NCBI GenBank assembly: GCA_039545315.1
Contig: BCIM01000007.1
Coordinates: forward strand, 79,693-143,692
Length of the DNA stretch: 64,000 nt
DNA from: Kondoa malvinella
Taxonomy: Eukaryota > Basidiomycota > Agaricostilbomycetes > Agaricostilbales > Kondoaceae
Direction: 5' to 3'
Position numbers and translations under genes: made by a program. The notes under the pieces were generated by a model that made no database searches, had not been told where the DNA came from, and worked only from the letters and a program-made list of their open reading frames with translations. Shown in pieces: positions 1 to 14,700 of this stretch (positions within the stretch are counted from its first letter, which is position 1; every line of letters starts with the position of its first letter).

Positions 1-307
1 TGAACCAGCTCACCGCGCCTCGTCTCGCTGGCGCTACTCTACTCAGCTCTAGCCAAGTTCTTCACTCTTTTCCTCGTCCTCATCTTTCGCTCGGAATATG
101 TCACCCACGGTTTATCAAAGGACGATTGGCGATTATGGATCATACGCAAATGCCTAGGATCATCCAGTGCAATAGTGGGAGTATCAGGTCTGTCTTTCTC
201 TTCATCCCGTCCTTTGTCACTGACAAAGCAAATAGTAATACTACAAACATCCATCCCTCGAACGGCTGTCCAGCTACTTTGTCCAGCACTACTTCAACAC
301 GCTCTTT
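1..307. other. window start, no gene recognised
   Basis: No reading frame here resembles a known family and no tRNA-like fold was seen. The stretch lies just downstream of the acyl-CoA thioesterase stop codon at 308, so part of it is probably that gene's 3' untranslated region. Confidence 0.4.
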
Positions 308-1458
308 TTACAACTTTGCCGGTAAAGGTCTAAGAATTCCCTGCTGCGACATTGTCGCAACCAGCCTGCCTTGTCTATCAAACGTTCGGAAAGTAGCAAA
401 AGTCCGTCCAACCTGTCGATTAAATCAGCTCTGTCTCAATATGGCAAGAAGGAAACCATACAGCAGCAGCTTCGCAATATTGTTCAGACAGCAACCATTC
501 AGACGCATCCCATTCCGGTTGATGAAAACGGAGCGATACATCAAGTGAAGAAACAGCGCTTGCGTCCGTGACGAATTTATGATCAAACATCAACGGAAGG
601 AAAGCCAATGCGCCATCAGTAACGAAAGCAATCATCCTACCGAACATCAGTATTTCGATAGAAAAGAAGGGTCAAGCTTACCCGGCTCTTTCGCCTTGCG
701 TCTTTAATTCCGTTTGCGACCTGTGCCATAACGCGCTCGTCTTTTCCGTTATACTCAGATGATCTTGCGTCGTTTTGGTCTCTTTATCCAGTCCTTGCCT
801 GATCAACAGTAAGCTTCTCCACCGAGATTGGCAGTGTAGAAATTCACATGTTTTGAAAGCCAACTCCCTCTGGAGCGTAACGACTTTCGTAATCCTCCAA
901 AGAGAAAAGAATAGGGAAGATTTTGGTAAAGGCTTCAACTTTCTTCGGCTCCAATTCGCCTTTCTCGACTCGTTTCTTCAAATGCGCTTGATAATCCGGT
1001 ATATGTTCAGGTTCGGAATATTTGATACGAGGGGAGACGTTGAAGTCGAACAGAGCGGGTTCAACAGCGTGAAAGTCGACCAGCATGATGAGCGTACGTC
1101 GGGTCTGGCCATTTTGGACTTGCGTAGCAATGATTTGGCGTGTTGCGAATGATCGGGTTGTGCGAATATCTTCTACTGTGTATGTCACTGGTGATGTAAT
1201 CTGTGTTGGACCTAGCTGAGGTAGACATGAGCGAACCGCTATATGCACAGATCGGCTGCTCACATAGGTAGCGAAACAGCTGTAGATACGTAAAGAAGGG
1301 TCGACGTTCTGACAGCCAGCATTGATAGCTTGTGCAAGTGCAAAGCCTCCGTAGGCGATAGGGCGTGTATTGCCATTCTTCATCAGCGGATGCACTGATC
1401 TGTATACATTCGCGTCGATCTTTTTGAGCTCCAATATCCTCCGAGTACCTGTGACCAT
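308..1458 (-). CDS. peroxisomal acyl-CoA thioesterase (TesB/ACOT8 family)
   Basis: Four exons (1458-848, 798-682, 636-462, 412-308) join in frame to about 335 residues. The N-terminal hot-dog half carries the IAYGGFALAQA segment, equivalent to the GGQ-type motif of TesB proteins. The C-terminal half has AFVTDGALAFLP, then SLDVSLRFHQP followed by EWLLSEQ, and ends in GILRPLPAKL. The last three residues, AKL, form a PTS1-type peroxisome signal. Known role of the family: hydrolysis of acyl-CoA to free fatty acid and CoA, supporting peroxisomal beta-oxidation. The start ATG at 1458 gives the usual N-terminus of the family. Introns of about 50 nt have GT-AG ends and CTGAT-like branch sites. The length is normal and no lesion is seen. 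It lies head-to-tail behind the DEAH helicase gene on the same strand. Confidence 0.88.
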
Positions 1459-1553
1459 CGTGACTAGTTGTATGTAGCAGTATATAGCGAATTGACAAGC
1501 AGGAAGACTCTCAAGAAAGCATGTTTATCCGCGCGGAGTATGCATTTCACGTG

Positions 1554-4181
<2,628 letters not shown>

Positions 4182-4617
4182 AAGGGTATCGCTGTGCAGT
4201 TCAAAGAAAATATGATGCTTGTCGAAAAATAACAATGTAGAGCAGCAACCGCGTTATGCTAACTTTGCAAACTGCACACAGCTCAAGGAGAAGTTTTCGT
4301 ATATGCCTGATCAGCTTATACCCTTGCATCGTCGCCGCAGCAATTCCGAGGCAGAATCTGTCACCGTCGCGTTTTGGCTGAAGATCCCTTCTGTTCTGCA
4401 CCTGCTAAGCTCAAAGGCGTTCTTTGTGCCTCATCCCAGGGTCACGGAGCTTTAAATCCAGCTGAATGGAAACTTATCATACCCCACATCTTATTTTCTA
4501 TGGCAAGATCTTGTCCTGAGGCGTGCTGTCCTGCGCTGCTCTTCCTGCTACAGCCAAGCTCTGATATACCCTTTTTGATACCCTGCTCGAGATACACCTC
4601 CGTCCCAAGCTGTTCGA

Positions 4618-7363
4618 ATGGCTAGACGCAATTATGGCTTCGAGACGTATTCGCCAGAAACACAAGCCTACCTGATTCACTACAATGACAATGTCGCATA
4701 CTACTATTGGGCCGGAATCGGTGGCATTGCTTGTTATCGTCTCCTCCTTCCATTGGATCGGTCGTTTGCGAGGTCATCTCCGTCGCCGTCAATCTGGTTT
4801 CAGGACAGCTCGGACTTTACCTAAATTAGAAGCTGAATCACCAGGCTCAGAGAAGAAGCCTCAATTCGCCTTTCGTTTCCTTTATCCTGCTCTAGCGGCT
4901 TGCTATAGAAGATACAGTATCAAGCATTCCAATATTGCAGAAGCTGTCTATTTGGGCAATTTGAGTCAATTGGCGCTCATTAGCGTTTATTTGGCCCTCA
5001 ATTTCTTGTTGATCTTCTTGGGCGCAAATGGGGATTTTGGTAAGGTCTGCTTATTGCTTGCGAGGATCAGATGCTGAAAGAATGATAGATTGGTTTGCGC
5101 ATCATGCTGCGAAATTGACCTATGCGAATCTACCGCTAGTCATTGGTTTAGCGGGAAAGAACAATGTCTGTTCAACCTCTTACAATCCGAATACAGCTGA
5201 TGCGTTTGATAGGTCATGTCAAAATGCACGGGATTCGCGTATGAAAGCTTAAACGTGCTTCATCGTTGGTCTGCGCGGTTTATCATCATTACCTCTGTTA
5301 TACATGTACGTCTTTTCTTTAGTCTGAAGTCAGGATGCTCATGATGTGAATAGATTGCTGGTCGAAGTGAGCTTTTACAGCCGAATCTCTATCTTCTCGC
5401 TAATGCTTGTTCAGTATGGGTCAATGTTCCAAGCGTGGCAGCAACAGTTCAAGGTGGACGCTATATCGCCTGGGGCTGTTTAGCATTTGGTTGCTTCCTA
5501 TACATGATCATCGCCGCTTCTCGCATGATCCGCAATCCCTTTTATCAATTCTTCCTGCTTCAGCATATCTTCCTTTGGTTCATCATCGTCGCTAGTCTGA
5601 TTATCCATCGACCGCAAGAGCAAGGTTGGATATGGCCTGGTTTTGCATTGCATCGTAAGTGCATGACTTGTAGTAGACTCAGCTGAAACCCGAGTAGTGC
5701 TCGATCGAATAGGCAGAGGATGCCGAATAGCTTACTACCACTTGCTCAAGACGGCTGAAGAGGTCGATCATGAGCCGACAGCGCATGTCAAAGTGCTGGA
5801 CGAAGATACCATGATTGTTTCTGTCGTCACAAGGCAATGTGAGTGCATATTTGGTGCCTCGAACAGATGCTCATCAATTTCGACAGCCTGGATTCCGGCT
5901 CAACATGTCTACTTACATGTACCTTCAAGTGAGCTGCCATCTCAACCTGATGATCGTTTCGCTGACGACCTTCGACAGTCTCACCTGGAGGACATCCTTT
6001 CACCGTCTGTAACATCCCTCGAAGCATAGACGACACATCAGACAAACGGCCATACCAAAGCACGCAGGAATTGCTTATTCGAAAGAGAAATGGTATGACG
6101 CGGCGAGTCTTTGAAGAAGCTACCGGTTCAATGGACGAAGAGACACTTGTTGAAGGTGCTTAACCGGCTCAGAGAGCGATTTACCCTATCAAAGCTTGGA
6201 CTGAAGGTATGTATACCGCTTTATACTGTCTAAACAAATCTAAAGTCTTTGACTATCAGGCCCATACGGCAAGGAGCAAAATCTCGATAAGGACTTTGAT
6301 ACTGTACTCCTCAATTCGGGAGGCAGTGGAGTGTCGTACGCTTTGTCGAATGGCTTGGATCTAGTCAGAAGAGCAAGAGCGATGCGATTAAAGGAAGCTA
6401 GTCCAGCCACAGCAATCGCGACAAAGAGACTGTTCTTCTGCTACATGATCAAACGACCTCAACAGACGAAGTGGAGTGAGTTGTACCTGATGCCATACCA
6501 ACAGCCTATTGACGGTTTACTTAGTCGAAGATCACCTCAAGTCAATGTGTGATCATGCCCCGCCAGGCTTCTTAACCGTCATCATTCACGTCACGAGCAA
6601 GCCTTCCGAAGATGATCCAGATGTTCTTCCTGGCTACATTACGCATGACAAGCGGAAAGATGAGGACAAGAAGCAACACGAGAAAAGAGGACACTCTGAC
6701 GAGAAGACTTCAGCAAAGCACAACATGTCCGAGAAGCCCAGACCTACGGCTGACAGCGCTGATGGCTATGCTGCTGAACCGAGATCAATTGAAGAAGTCG
6801 ATGCTTCTGCTTCGTCTTCCACAACAGCGGCAAGCAGTTCCAGTCAAACGGATCAGCAAAACGAAAAGACCGGAAGCATGCCTACAGAAGATCAGACCGA
6901 GTCGACGATGCAAGCTGAAAAGCAAGAGCGGAAAGAGCGAGCAGATGTTGGTCCATATACTGCTGATCGACTTCCAGTCAGCCATCAATCGACCGTTGAG
7001 CTATGGAGCGGGAGACCAGACTTTAACGTTGTAGTTGAGCGGTGTATAGCGGCGAGTGATTATAGCGAGTGAGCAGTATCGATACCTGACATTGAACACA
7101 AATTGATGTACATCCTCAGTTGGTTCGCTGTTGGGACATGTGAGTCATACAAAGTCTTGCTACACTGCTTAGTTGACACCTCTATAGGCGGACCTCTGCC
7201 TATGAACGATAGTCTAGCAGACGCAGTATTGTTGGCAACGCGGCCGGTAGACGTTCTTCGTGGAGAGGTAGGCAATTCTGTTGTCCATTGCATAACTATT
7301 CTCAAGGGCTACAATCAGATTCGAAGAGGAATTGCGTTAGAGATCGAGGAATTTGGCTGGTGA
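4618..7363 (+). CDS. ferric reductase-like transmembrane protein (FRE family)
   Basis: Many short exons give the full FRE layout. The ferric-reductase membrane domain includes KLTYANLPLVIGLAGKNN and YESLNVLHRWSARFI. An FAD-binding part follows with PAQHVYLHVPS and GGHPFTVCNIP, then NAD-binding segments with TEGPYGKEQ, LNSGGSGVSYALS and VGTCGPLPMND, and the family's C-terminal EEFGW. Family role: transfer of electrons from NADPH through FAD and haem to extracellular Fe(III) or Cu(II) at the plasma membrane. A low-complexity Ser/Glu/Lys-rich insert of about 100 residues (about 6640-6950) sits inside the NAD domain. Oddities: the first membrane segment changes frame near 4725-4745 with no room for an intron, and an in-frame TAA at 6160 is avoided only by a weak 66-nt intron (GTCTTT donor, GCTTAAC branch). 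A later start at the ATG at 4685 would avoid the first problem. Confidence 0.8.
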
Positions 7364-7721
7364 CGGAATACGGTTTGGAAGAATGAGGTTTGGATATAAT
7401 GGAAAGTTTTGGACATGCTGGAAAGGTTGGACACCATGGACCATCAGCTAAGGCTACAATGTACTACTATATCAGGCTAATGAACCTGTCTCGATTCAGC
7501 CAGCTGTTCCGGCCGCAGTATGCACATTAGGCGTACACTCTACCAGTCGAGACAGGATTTGGGCTGTTGACGCGCGAGTCTGAGCTTGATTACGTGATAA
7601 AGTCAACTGATCATGTTTGGATCAGATGCTGATCCGAGAGCCGTCTCATGACCTGGACAGGTATCCTGCACTTCTGTATTTGCGTTGATCATTCACTTTG
7701 CCAGAGACTGCACGCAATGAG

Positions 7722-7776
7722 ACATCGTCGAAACATCGTCGACGTATCGTTGAGCTATCGTTAGGCTGTCGCTAAT
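7722..7776. repeat. five tandem 11-bp units
   Basis: Five consecutive 11-bp units, the first two almost identical (ACATCGTCGAA, ACATCGTCGAC) and the next three diverging while keeping a TCGTYR core. The unit length equals about one DNA helical turn. Seen directly in sequence. A role as a binding-site array is inference. Confidence 0.7.
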
Positions 7777-7880
7777 ACGCTATACGTACTGGATATGTAG
7801 AGTCTGCTGCAGGAGCTGCTGCTTGCCAGCTAGAAACAACTTGACCCTTCATGAACTTTACTGAAATCATTTGATCTCTT

Positions 7881-7930
7881 TCAATGATACTCATTGAGTC
7901 TCACTGAGTCTCAATGAGTCAGACTCAGTC
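7881..7930. promoter_or_regulatory. 10-bp tandem array of TGAGTC motifs (AP-1/Gcn4-like sites)
   Basis: Consecutive 10-bp units of form TCANTGAGTC at 7891-7920, flanked by related units at 7881 and 7921. The unit at 7911-7921 contains a perfect TGAGTCA, the palindromic half of bZIP (AP-1/Gcn4) sites. The array ends about 28 bp before the proposed ATG at 7958, so it lies in the promoter or 5' leader. Regulation by a bZIP factor is inference. Confidence 0.6.
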
Positions 7931-7957
7931 GGGCACCGGGCAAGACCGGACTGCTGC

Positions 7958-10101
7958 ATGCAAAGCTCGCAAAAGACAGCCGACCCTTTCATGCCAGCAA
8001 TGGAAAAGAATTACGTCTGTTTCGACTTCCTATGGCAGGAGGAGCTGTGTCAAATTGGGCTGCCTCGGGATCGCATGACTGTGGACAATTTGAAAGCAAC
8101 AGCTATCGCAGGTATGCGTGTCTCTCGCTTCTCTGGCAGTCGCTGTAATGATTGAGAACGCGCTAGACCTTGAATTGTCCTGGCAAGCGTCTGAACTGAA
8201 GTTTATCAATTCAGGCTCTGGCAGCAACGTGTACACGAGCGCTCTGAACAACTACGTCTTGCCCAGCGAGAAAATACTCAAATTGATCCTATCCGATAAG
8301 GCAGAATTGTCTGCTTCTCCAGAACCTAGGCCAACGTCAGTTGCGCCTCCTCCTGCCGTCCAGCATACTCCTTATACGGATACGCAAGAGGTCTCGAAGG
8401 ACGTCTCGTTGCCTGACGCTGCTACCTCTTCCAACAACGCGAACCAAGCTCCTAGAGCTCTATCACCAATAGTGCAGCCTGAAGCCGAGCAATCGCCAGT
8501 GCTCGAAACACCTGCACAAGTCACCAATCCTGTTACACAGTCGACTTCGCGAACAAGCGCTGCTTCGCCAGACGTAGAAACACCTCTACATCCAGCTCCC
8601 TTTTTCGGTCCGCAGATTGTAAATCAGGAGTCAGAGGCCTTGAATAACACTCAGAATATCAATAAGGAATCGGAGCTTCAGACAGCGAATCCCGCATCTC
8701 AGGCTGATCGCGAATCATCTCTATCATCGCTATCCTCCTCGAACACTAGCGAGCGCAATACGAATGCTCCAGCTGAGCAGACGGCTATCTTTCAACAAGC
8801 GGCAGAATCTTTGGCAGCTAAAATATCAGCTGTGAGAAGAGAATCAGCAGCCCAATCTGCTCCGAAGCCTGTCAGCAGTGAGAAGCGAGTTTCATTCGAA
8901 AGTACGCCTTCGCTAGCTCAACAGCCGGTCGCATCTACCTCAAAGCAGCCTGCGACCATTGATCCGAGGCTACAACGCGCTATGAATCGTCCTCCAGCTC
9001 AGACTGGGTATAATCGGAAGTTCCCTCACGTGCCGAACGAGCAAGTCAACATTCATTACAAAAGGAAGTTCCCTCAGCTATCGGACGAACAAATCACCAA
9101 AGCATTCCAACAACAAGGAGGTGACAAGTTGAGGGCAGAGCAACAAATGGAGGCGTGGGCAGCAGACATCAGACGGAATCAAGTGACGATGAATCCCTCT
9201 AGCCAAACGGCCAAGGTCGCTCGACCTCCTCCAACTATGACTCAGCCTCTGCACCTACGAAAGAAGCCTAGAATCGATTCTCATTCTGCAGTGCCAGGAC
9301 CTAGACCGATACCTGACCAGCCTCAATCCAACAATAAAGGCAAAGGCGTTGCAAATGCATTCGCTCCAGTTCGCCCGGCACCTCCTGGCAATGCTATCAC
9401 ATCCTCAAATTACTCAACCATCGACCGACCGGTACCTCTAGTCTCTTCTTCTGGTACTTCATCTTCCACCTCAAACACGTCGCAGTCGACTTCTGCTTCA
9501 AGCTCATCTCGCGCTAATGCTTTAAAGACCGTCTTTCGAGAGACTCCTCCTGATTCATCGACACCGCCAATAGACGAGTTTTCAGAAGAGGACATCAAGC
9601 CGAACATTCAGAAGGTCAAATCCGATAAGACTGGACGCCGGACATCAGCTGGTCGGAGATTACACTCCAAAGCCGCCAACGAGCTGGTCAATCGCCATCG
9701 CTTCAAGTCGAGGGAAGACGCTACGTCGGATAGACGATGCTGGTGTCAGTTCAAGACTGATACGTATTACCCTGTCATCATCAAGCCTCAAGCTCCGGAA
9801 CAGATTCGAGAGGCCGATCCTACTCTCCAGCGCTCGGAAAGGACTTCACATTCTGTCATGTTGTACTTTCCTGGTGAGAATGTCTGGTTAGTCATCCCAT
9901 CGTTCAGACTGGGTTGGCGAATTGACTCTTTCTCGCAGGTCTTGGTGGGAAGAATGGACAAAGCTATTGCCACTGGGAAGGAATAATGAGCTAGATCACC
10001 TTTTGATTCACAGAGCAGCGCAGAATCGACACATGCAAGTCCGGTACGACCTCGCGATGGGCAAGCGGTCCAGTACAGACGGGATCACTAGATGGCTATG
10101 A
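7958..10101 (+). CDS. uncharacterised protein, ubiquitin-like N-terminus and conserved tryptophan-rich C-terminus
   Basis: I do not recognise the family. The N-terminal 80-90 residues (CFDFLWQEELCQIGLPRDR, then SELKFINSGS and YVLPSEKILKLIL) look like a ubiquitin or PB1-type beta-grasp fold. A long Ser/Pro/Gln-rich disordered region follows. In the middle, two related segments contain RKFPHVPNEQV and KRKFPQLSDEQITKAFQQ, resembling CUE/UBA-type helices. A 52-nt intron (about 9889-9940) then joins NVW to SWWEEWTKLLPLGRNNEL, and the protein ends at RWL before the TGA at 10099-10101. Splicing of the first exon is uncertain near 8110-8160: the best in-frame junction would need a 28-nt intron. A ubiquitin-pathway or chromatin role is only a guess from the folds. 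Confidence 0.6.
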
Positions 10102-10171
10102 ACGCAAACGATATGAGTATGCAGGGTGTATAGAATGTAGTACAATTGAAGCATGATCTTGAAACGACAGA

Positions 10172-12406
10172 TCAAAGCTTTCTCGATTTGACCACCTTGT
10201 TGGCAATGCCGCTCTTCTCGCCCGAATAGCCGCTGCGTCCTGCGCTGGCCGTGTCCGCTTTGTAAATGCTCTTCATCGAGCTGACCTTCTTCTTTGCCTT
10301 TTCGTACTTTAAGCGCTTCTTGACTCGAGGGTTGCGATTCGCCTTTGCTCTCTTCGGCGTAAGACCCTTGTTGGCTAGAATAGCTCGCGAGACCGATCTT
10401 GGGCCATCGGCTGATTGTAAGGTCTGAAGTGTGGCACTAAAAAAAATCCATCAGATCAAATTCCAAAGAGGAGATGAAGACATACCGATCTTCCAATCTG
10501 CCCTGATCGTACTCCTCCTTTTGCAACTCCTTCTCAGCCTTCTTGCCCTTCTTGATCAGCCCATAGTATCCATCCTCGTCCTCATCAGGTCCAGCAGACT
10601 CGGCGACCTTCTTAGCAGAAGCAGCATCCGCTTCAAGCTCTTTCGCTCTCTTTGCGCTCTCTCTACGTTGTGCTTCTCTCCTCAAAGCTTCCTTCGAGCG
10701 CTGAGGTACATCTTCATCGCCTCCAGCCAGAGCACCACGAGCAGCTGATCGTCGATTAGCTTTCTGGTTGATTTGAGAAGTATGGAATCGCAGAGTATGC
10801 TTCTTGGCTGCTCGGTCGTTTGCTTCATGAGAGGTGAGTGAAGGAGCTTCGATAAAGTCGTCTGTTGCCAGAGTAGCTTTGTTTGCCTTCTTAGGTTTGG
10901 CTGCGCTTTCGTAGTCTGGTTGAAGGAAAGAAGGTCGATTAGAGTCTTCTTTCTCTGTTTTGCGCTTCTTCTTGTCAGATACTGGAGCGGCAGTAGCTTT
11001 GCGTTTCTTCGATACTGGCTCGGGCTCGATTTCCGCTTCTGAAAGTTCTTGCTCATCTTCTTCCTCTTCGCCAAAGGCAGACATGTCTTCAGTCGATGCA
11101 TCCTCCTCATCCAGCTCCAGCTCTTCTTCTTCTTCGTCGCCCTCTTGACTCTGCAAGAACTCCAGCAATTCCTCTCGGTCCATATTCTTGTCGTTCAGCA
11201 ATTCCAGCATACTGATAGGCCCATCCTCATCCTCGTCATCCTCCTCCATCCCTATACCTTGCTCTTCCAGACTCTGCAATCCTTCTCTCAACCCTACCAA
11301 ACGTTTCAAAACCGTCTCTGCCAATTCAGCCGATCCGCCTTCCGCTACCAATTTCAGCCAAAAGGCAGACACCGACAGATAAGCTTTCGATAAATCAAGA
11401 TGTAGTTTCGACAAGCCAATAGCAGGATGAAGTGGTTCTTTCGCTTTATTGTGCACTGCGACGAGGGTTTTGTGTCTTTGCTCCGCTTCTGGTAGATTGG
11501 CTGCGCAATCCGCAAAATCATGCAAGAGGGAAAGGAGGTGCGGTTGAGTAGCCACAAGGTGGACAATAGCTTCTTCGCGAGTCATTTGCGGCTTTTCAAT
11601 TTCAGTTTGAGGAGTAGGAACGGGTTTATCAAAGTGAATCTCGGTGATGCCGTTTGATTTACCTGCTTCTTCTTCTTCCTCGATGAAAGAGCGCTGCTCA
11701 GCTGCAACAGCATCGAAATCGCCAAAATCCTCCTTGACCAGTTTTTCCCTCGCCAAACGTTGAATGCGACGAGCTTCATAGAGTTCTTCTTGCTCGAGCT
11801 CGAGTTGTTCAGCACGAGTATCAGCAATAGGTGAGCCTTGTTCTCTTTCTTTCCTCGAGACGTGGTAAGCTGCACCCCAGCCTTCTTCAGGTTCCGAATC
11901 GCTCTCTTCTTTCTCTGAGCCAGATTCTGATACTGGATCTGGACGCTTGAAACGAGATATTTCATTCTCTCCTACTGCACGAGGAGTATGGTCGGACGTG
12001 TTTTTGCGTTTTGGGATAGTGAGAGGTGCTTGCGATTCTTCTTCCTCCTCGTCCTCTGATGGTGAGCCACGCCGAGGCAGGTTGAGAGACAAGACTTCTT
12101 CATCTTCGTCGTCGAATACATCGTCTGGGTATACTATAAGCTACAATTGGTTTACAGAAAAGGGAGAACACACCTCTTCGAGCAGGATCATCAAGCAGAA
12201 CTTTGTCCAAGTTGGCATCGACTGGCAACAACACATGAGCCAAGTGCCCAAGGTAATTTGGTCGAGCACTCACAAGCGTCTTCGCCCATATCATCAGCCG
12301 TCTCTTCCCAAGACTGGATAGATTTTATACGTCCAGCTCGGTGATCAACTCCATTAGGCGCTGAGGCTGGCCTAGCACCTCGAAAAGACTTCTTGCTCTT
12401 TGCCAT
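10172..12406 (-). CDS. SAS10: Sas10/Utp3, U3 snoRNP (SSU processome) component
   Basis: Exons at 12406-12269, a short 46-nt exon near 12230-12185, a long exon from about 12140 to 10485 and a last exon from about 10440 to 10172. The N-terminus MAKSKKSFRGARP and the acidic DDEDEEVLSLNLP segment are typical. The Sas10/Utp3/C1D domain lies around HLVATQPHLLSLLHDFADC. The basic C-terminal Sas10 domain contains ANKGLTPKRAKANRNPRVK and ends IANKVVKSRKL. Poly-Glu stretches separate the domains. Family role: assembly of the small-subunit processome in the nucleolus; yeast Sas10 also affects silencing when overproduced. Intact, about 670 residues. Divergently transcribed from the membrane gene at 12771. 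Confidence 0.9.
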
Positions 12407-12770
12407 ACTGGCTGCGGCGAGGTCACACGGTGGGAGATGGTCAATAGCAAGAAGCGAGACGATTTTTCTGTTTGAGACTGTTTACAAAAATTACAAAGGC
12501 CGATATGACACGTGAGCATCACCTAAGCTTCATTGGACTTTGTAAAGGAACCGCAAAAGCAGCGAAGCTACAAGCAAGGTGTACTGCGTAAAGTCGCGCA
12601 TCTCCCAACATCAGAGACATATCCTTGGGTAGAGCAATTCCCAGGCGAAAACACCTTCCAGCCAGACGAATCATTCCGACTCCAGCGAGAAGATGGCTTC
12701 TGCGGTGTAAACCTTCTGCGGGGCATATCTTCTACTAGTTAGCTCTTCTTCTTCTTCAACTACTACCACC
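12407..12770. promoter_or_regulatory. divergent intergenic region
   Basis: About 360 bp between the Sas10 start and the start of the membrane-protein gene on the other strand, so probably a shared promoter region. Open frames here look accidental: no family match and no splice logic. Confidence 0.4.
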
Positions 12771-13319
12771 ATGTCTGAGAAACAAGATTGTTCATGCCCT
12801 TGCGTCGAGAAATCGAGACATGATCGGATTGAGGAAGCCTTGGTGGTTGCGTGTTGCGATGCTTGTTTGAGCATGGCGAGCTATTCAACTTGGGTAAGTT
12901 CACCCTGTGCGTGAGCATTAGATGAGGCTGATCAGATGATAGATGGCACTCGGGAACGGCTTTCAACTTTCGACTGAACAAGCATTCTTGATGAATGGCA
13001 CAATACTGCTCAAGGGCCTGTTGATCTTCTTACTCTTGCGATGGTCTATGACGAGGAGCTTGGACTTGTTGGTGTTGAGCGTTATTGCAATCTGGGTTTT
13101 ACCGTAAGTGACATCCTCCCGTTCGAAAGCGAGAAGAGAAATTGACTTCTAGGACAGTATTGGATGACCATCTTTCCCGTCGTACAAGATATGGACAGCA
13201 GCTATTTGAGCAGAGGGTTGGTCTGGGCTGCTGTGGCTTTGCCTGTATTGCAGGTTGGTGTGATGATAGGTCATAGGGTTGTACAGAGAAGGAGGGAAGG
13301 TGCAATCGCATTGGTGTGA
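12771..13319 (+). CDS. small Cys-rich/membrane protein, tandem paralogue A
   Basis: Family not recognised. Exon 1 (from ATG 12771) encodes MSEKQDCSCPCVEKSR, then EALVVACCDACLSMASYSTW. After a short intron comes ALGNGFQLSTEQAFL and two or three hydrophobic helices (LLIFLLLRW, LLVLSVIAIWVLP, LVWAAVALPVLQVGVMIGH), ending REGAIALV. It is plainly related to the protein encoded at 14156-14700: both start MS(E/K)KQ, share SLxxASYS and the RS-LD-LVLSV segment, and end GAIALV. The last splice junction (about 13100-13200) is uncertain, because the strong GTAAGT donor only stays in frame with an acceptor near 13202. The double-Cys N-terminus could be palmitoylated (inference). Confidence 0.65.
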
Positions 13320-13370
13320 AGGAGAGTGTAGGCAGCAGAGTGTGATATGGACAGATTTTGACGTGTATAA

Positions 13371-13893
<523 letters not shown>

Positions 13894-14155
13894 ACAAGTC
13901 CTGCGTGAGCCATGAAACGAGACGAGACACATTTGCACGAAACCAATTCGACGGTATGAGTTATTCTCGCCGAAGCTGTTTTGATCTTCGTGCGAATCGT
14001 TGCGATCGATCAACGCAAAGATAGGAGATAGCCTCTGGGTACATAGCCAGAGAGACATGCTCCGTCGACGTCGGGGGCGAGAGGCCTCAGCGCCGCGATC
14101 AAAGCGTCGAAGCTGATCACAGCCCCGAGCGTCCTGATATTGATGAAGCTCAGTC

Positions 14156-14700
14156 ATGTCGAAGAAGCAGAACACAGCGCAAGACTGGCCCTGTCAGTAT
14201 AAAGAAGACCAAAGCGCACTTGAGGAATCAACCACTGTGATTTGTTGCGATGCCGCTCTTTCGCTTGCCAGTTATTCAGGCTACGTATGTACCGCTTCAA
14301 AGCCTGTTGCGATTCTTGATTCTTGTATAGTTGAATTTGACCGGGCATAAAGCGATACCATCTGAGCAAGAATTGTTTCTTGTTGGGAGTTTGGTCAAAG
14401 CGGTGCTGGCTTTCCTTTTGATGCGATGGACGACGGTCAGGAGTCTAGATTGGCTGGTCCTGTCTGTGCTTGGGCATCTTGCGTTGGCGGTGCGTGACGA
14501 CTTCCGGAGAAAGACGATAAACTGAAAGAAAGTAGCGAAATTGCATAACCGTAGGATCGTCGATGGAGCAGTCAACTGCAGGCAAGATGATGATCGTGAT
14601 TGTTGTACTGCCTGTTGCGGTAAAGGGGGTTGCGATGATTGCTCGAGGGTTGTTGCGGTCTAAAGGATCAAGAGACCGAGGTGCAATAGCTTTGGTATGA
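14156..14700 (+). CDS. small Cys/membrane protein, tandem paralogue B
   Basis: Paralogue of the 12771-13319 gene. Exon 1 encodes MSKKQNTAQDWPCQYK, then TTVICCDAALSLASYSGY. A 46-nt intron (14284-14329) leads to IPSEQELFLVGSLVKAVL and RSLDWLVLSVLGH. After a second intron (donor GTGCGT or GTGACG near 14490) comes MMIVIVVLPVAVKG, with the end RGAIALV before the TGA at 14698-14700. Predicted topology: a short Cys-containing cytoplasmic N-terminus and two to three membrane helices. Function unknown. It lies 840 bp after copy A, with the CDC48 fragment between them. Confidence 0.65.

Larger units (their letters stand above)
7364..7957. promoter_or_regulatory. intergenic region and probable promoter of the 7958 gene
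   Basis: About 590 bp with no gene. It holds the 3' flank of the ferric reductase and the upstream region of the next gene. Two short tandem arrays, described separately at 7722-7776 and 7881-7930, are the only structure seen. Confidence 0.5.

Noticed and set aside
126..548. 140-codon plus-strand frame
   Set aside because: It is antisense to the last two exons of the acyl-CoA thioesterase, which has clear family motifs on the minus strand.
12533..12742. 70-codon plus-strand frame upstream of the membrane gene
   Set aside because: No family features, overlaps the divergent promoter region and lacks splice links to the gene at 12771.
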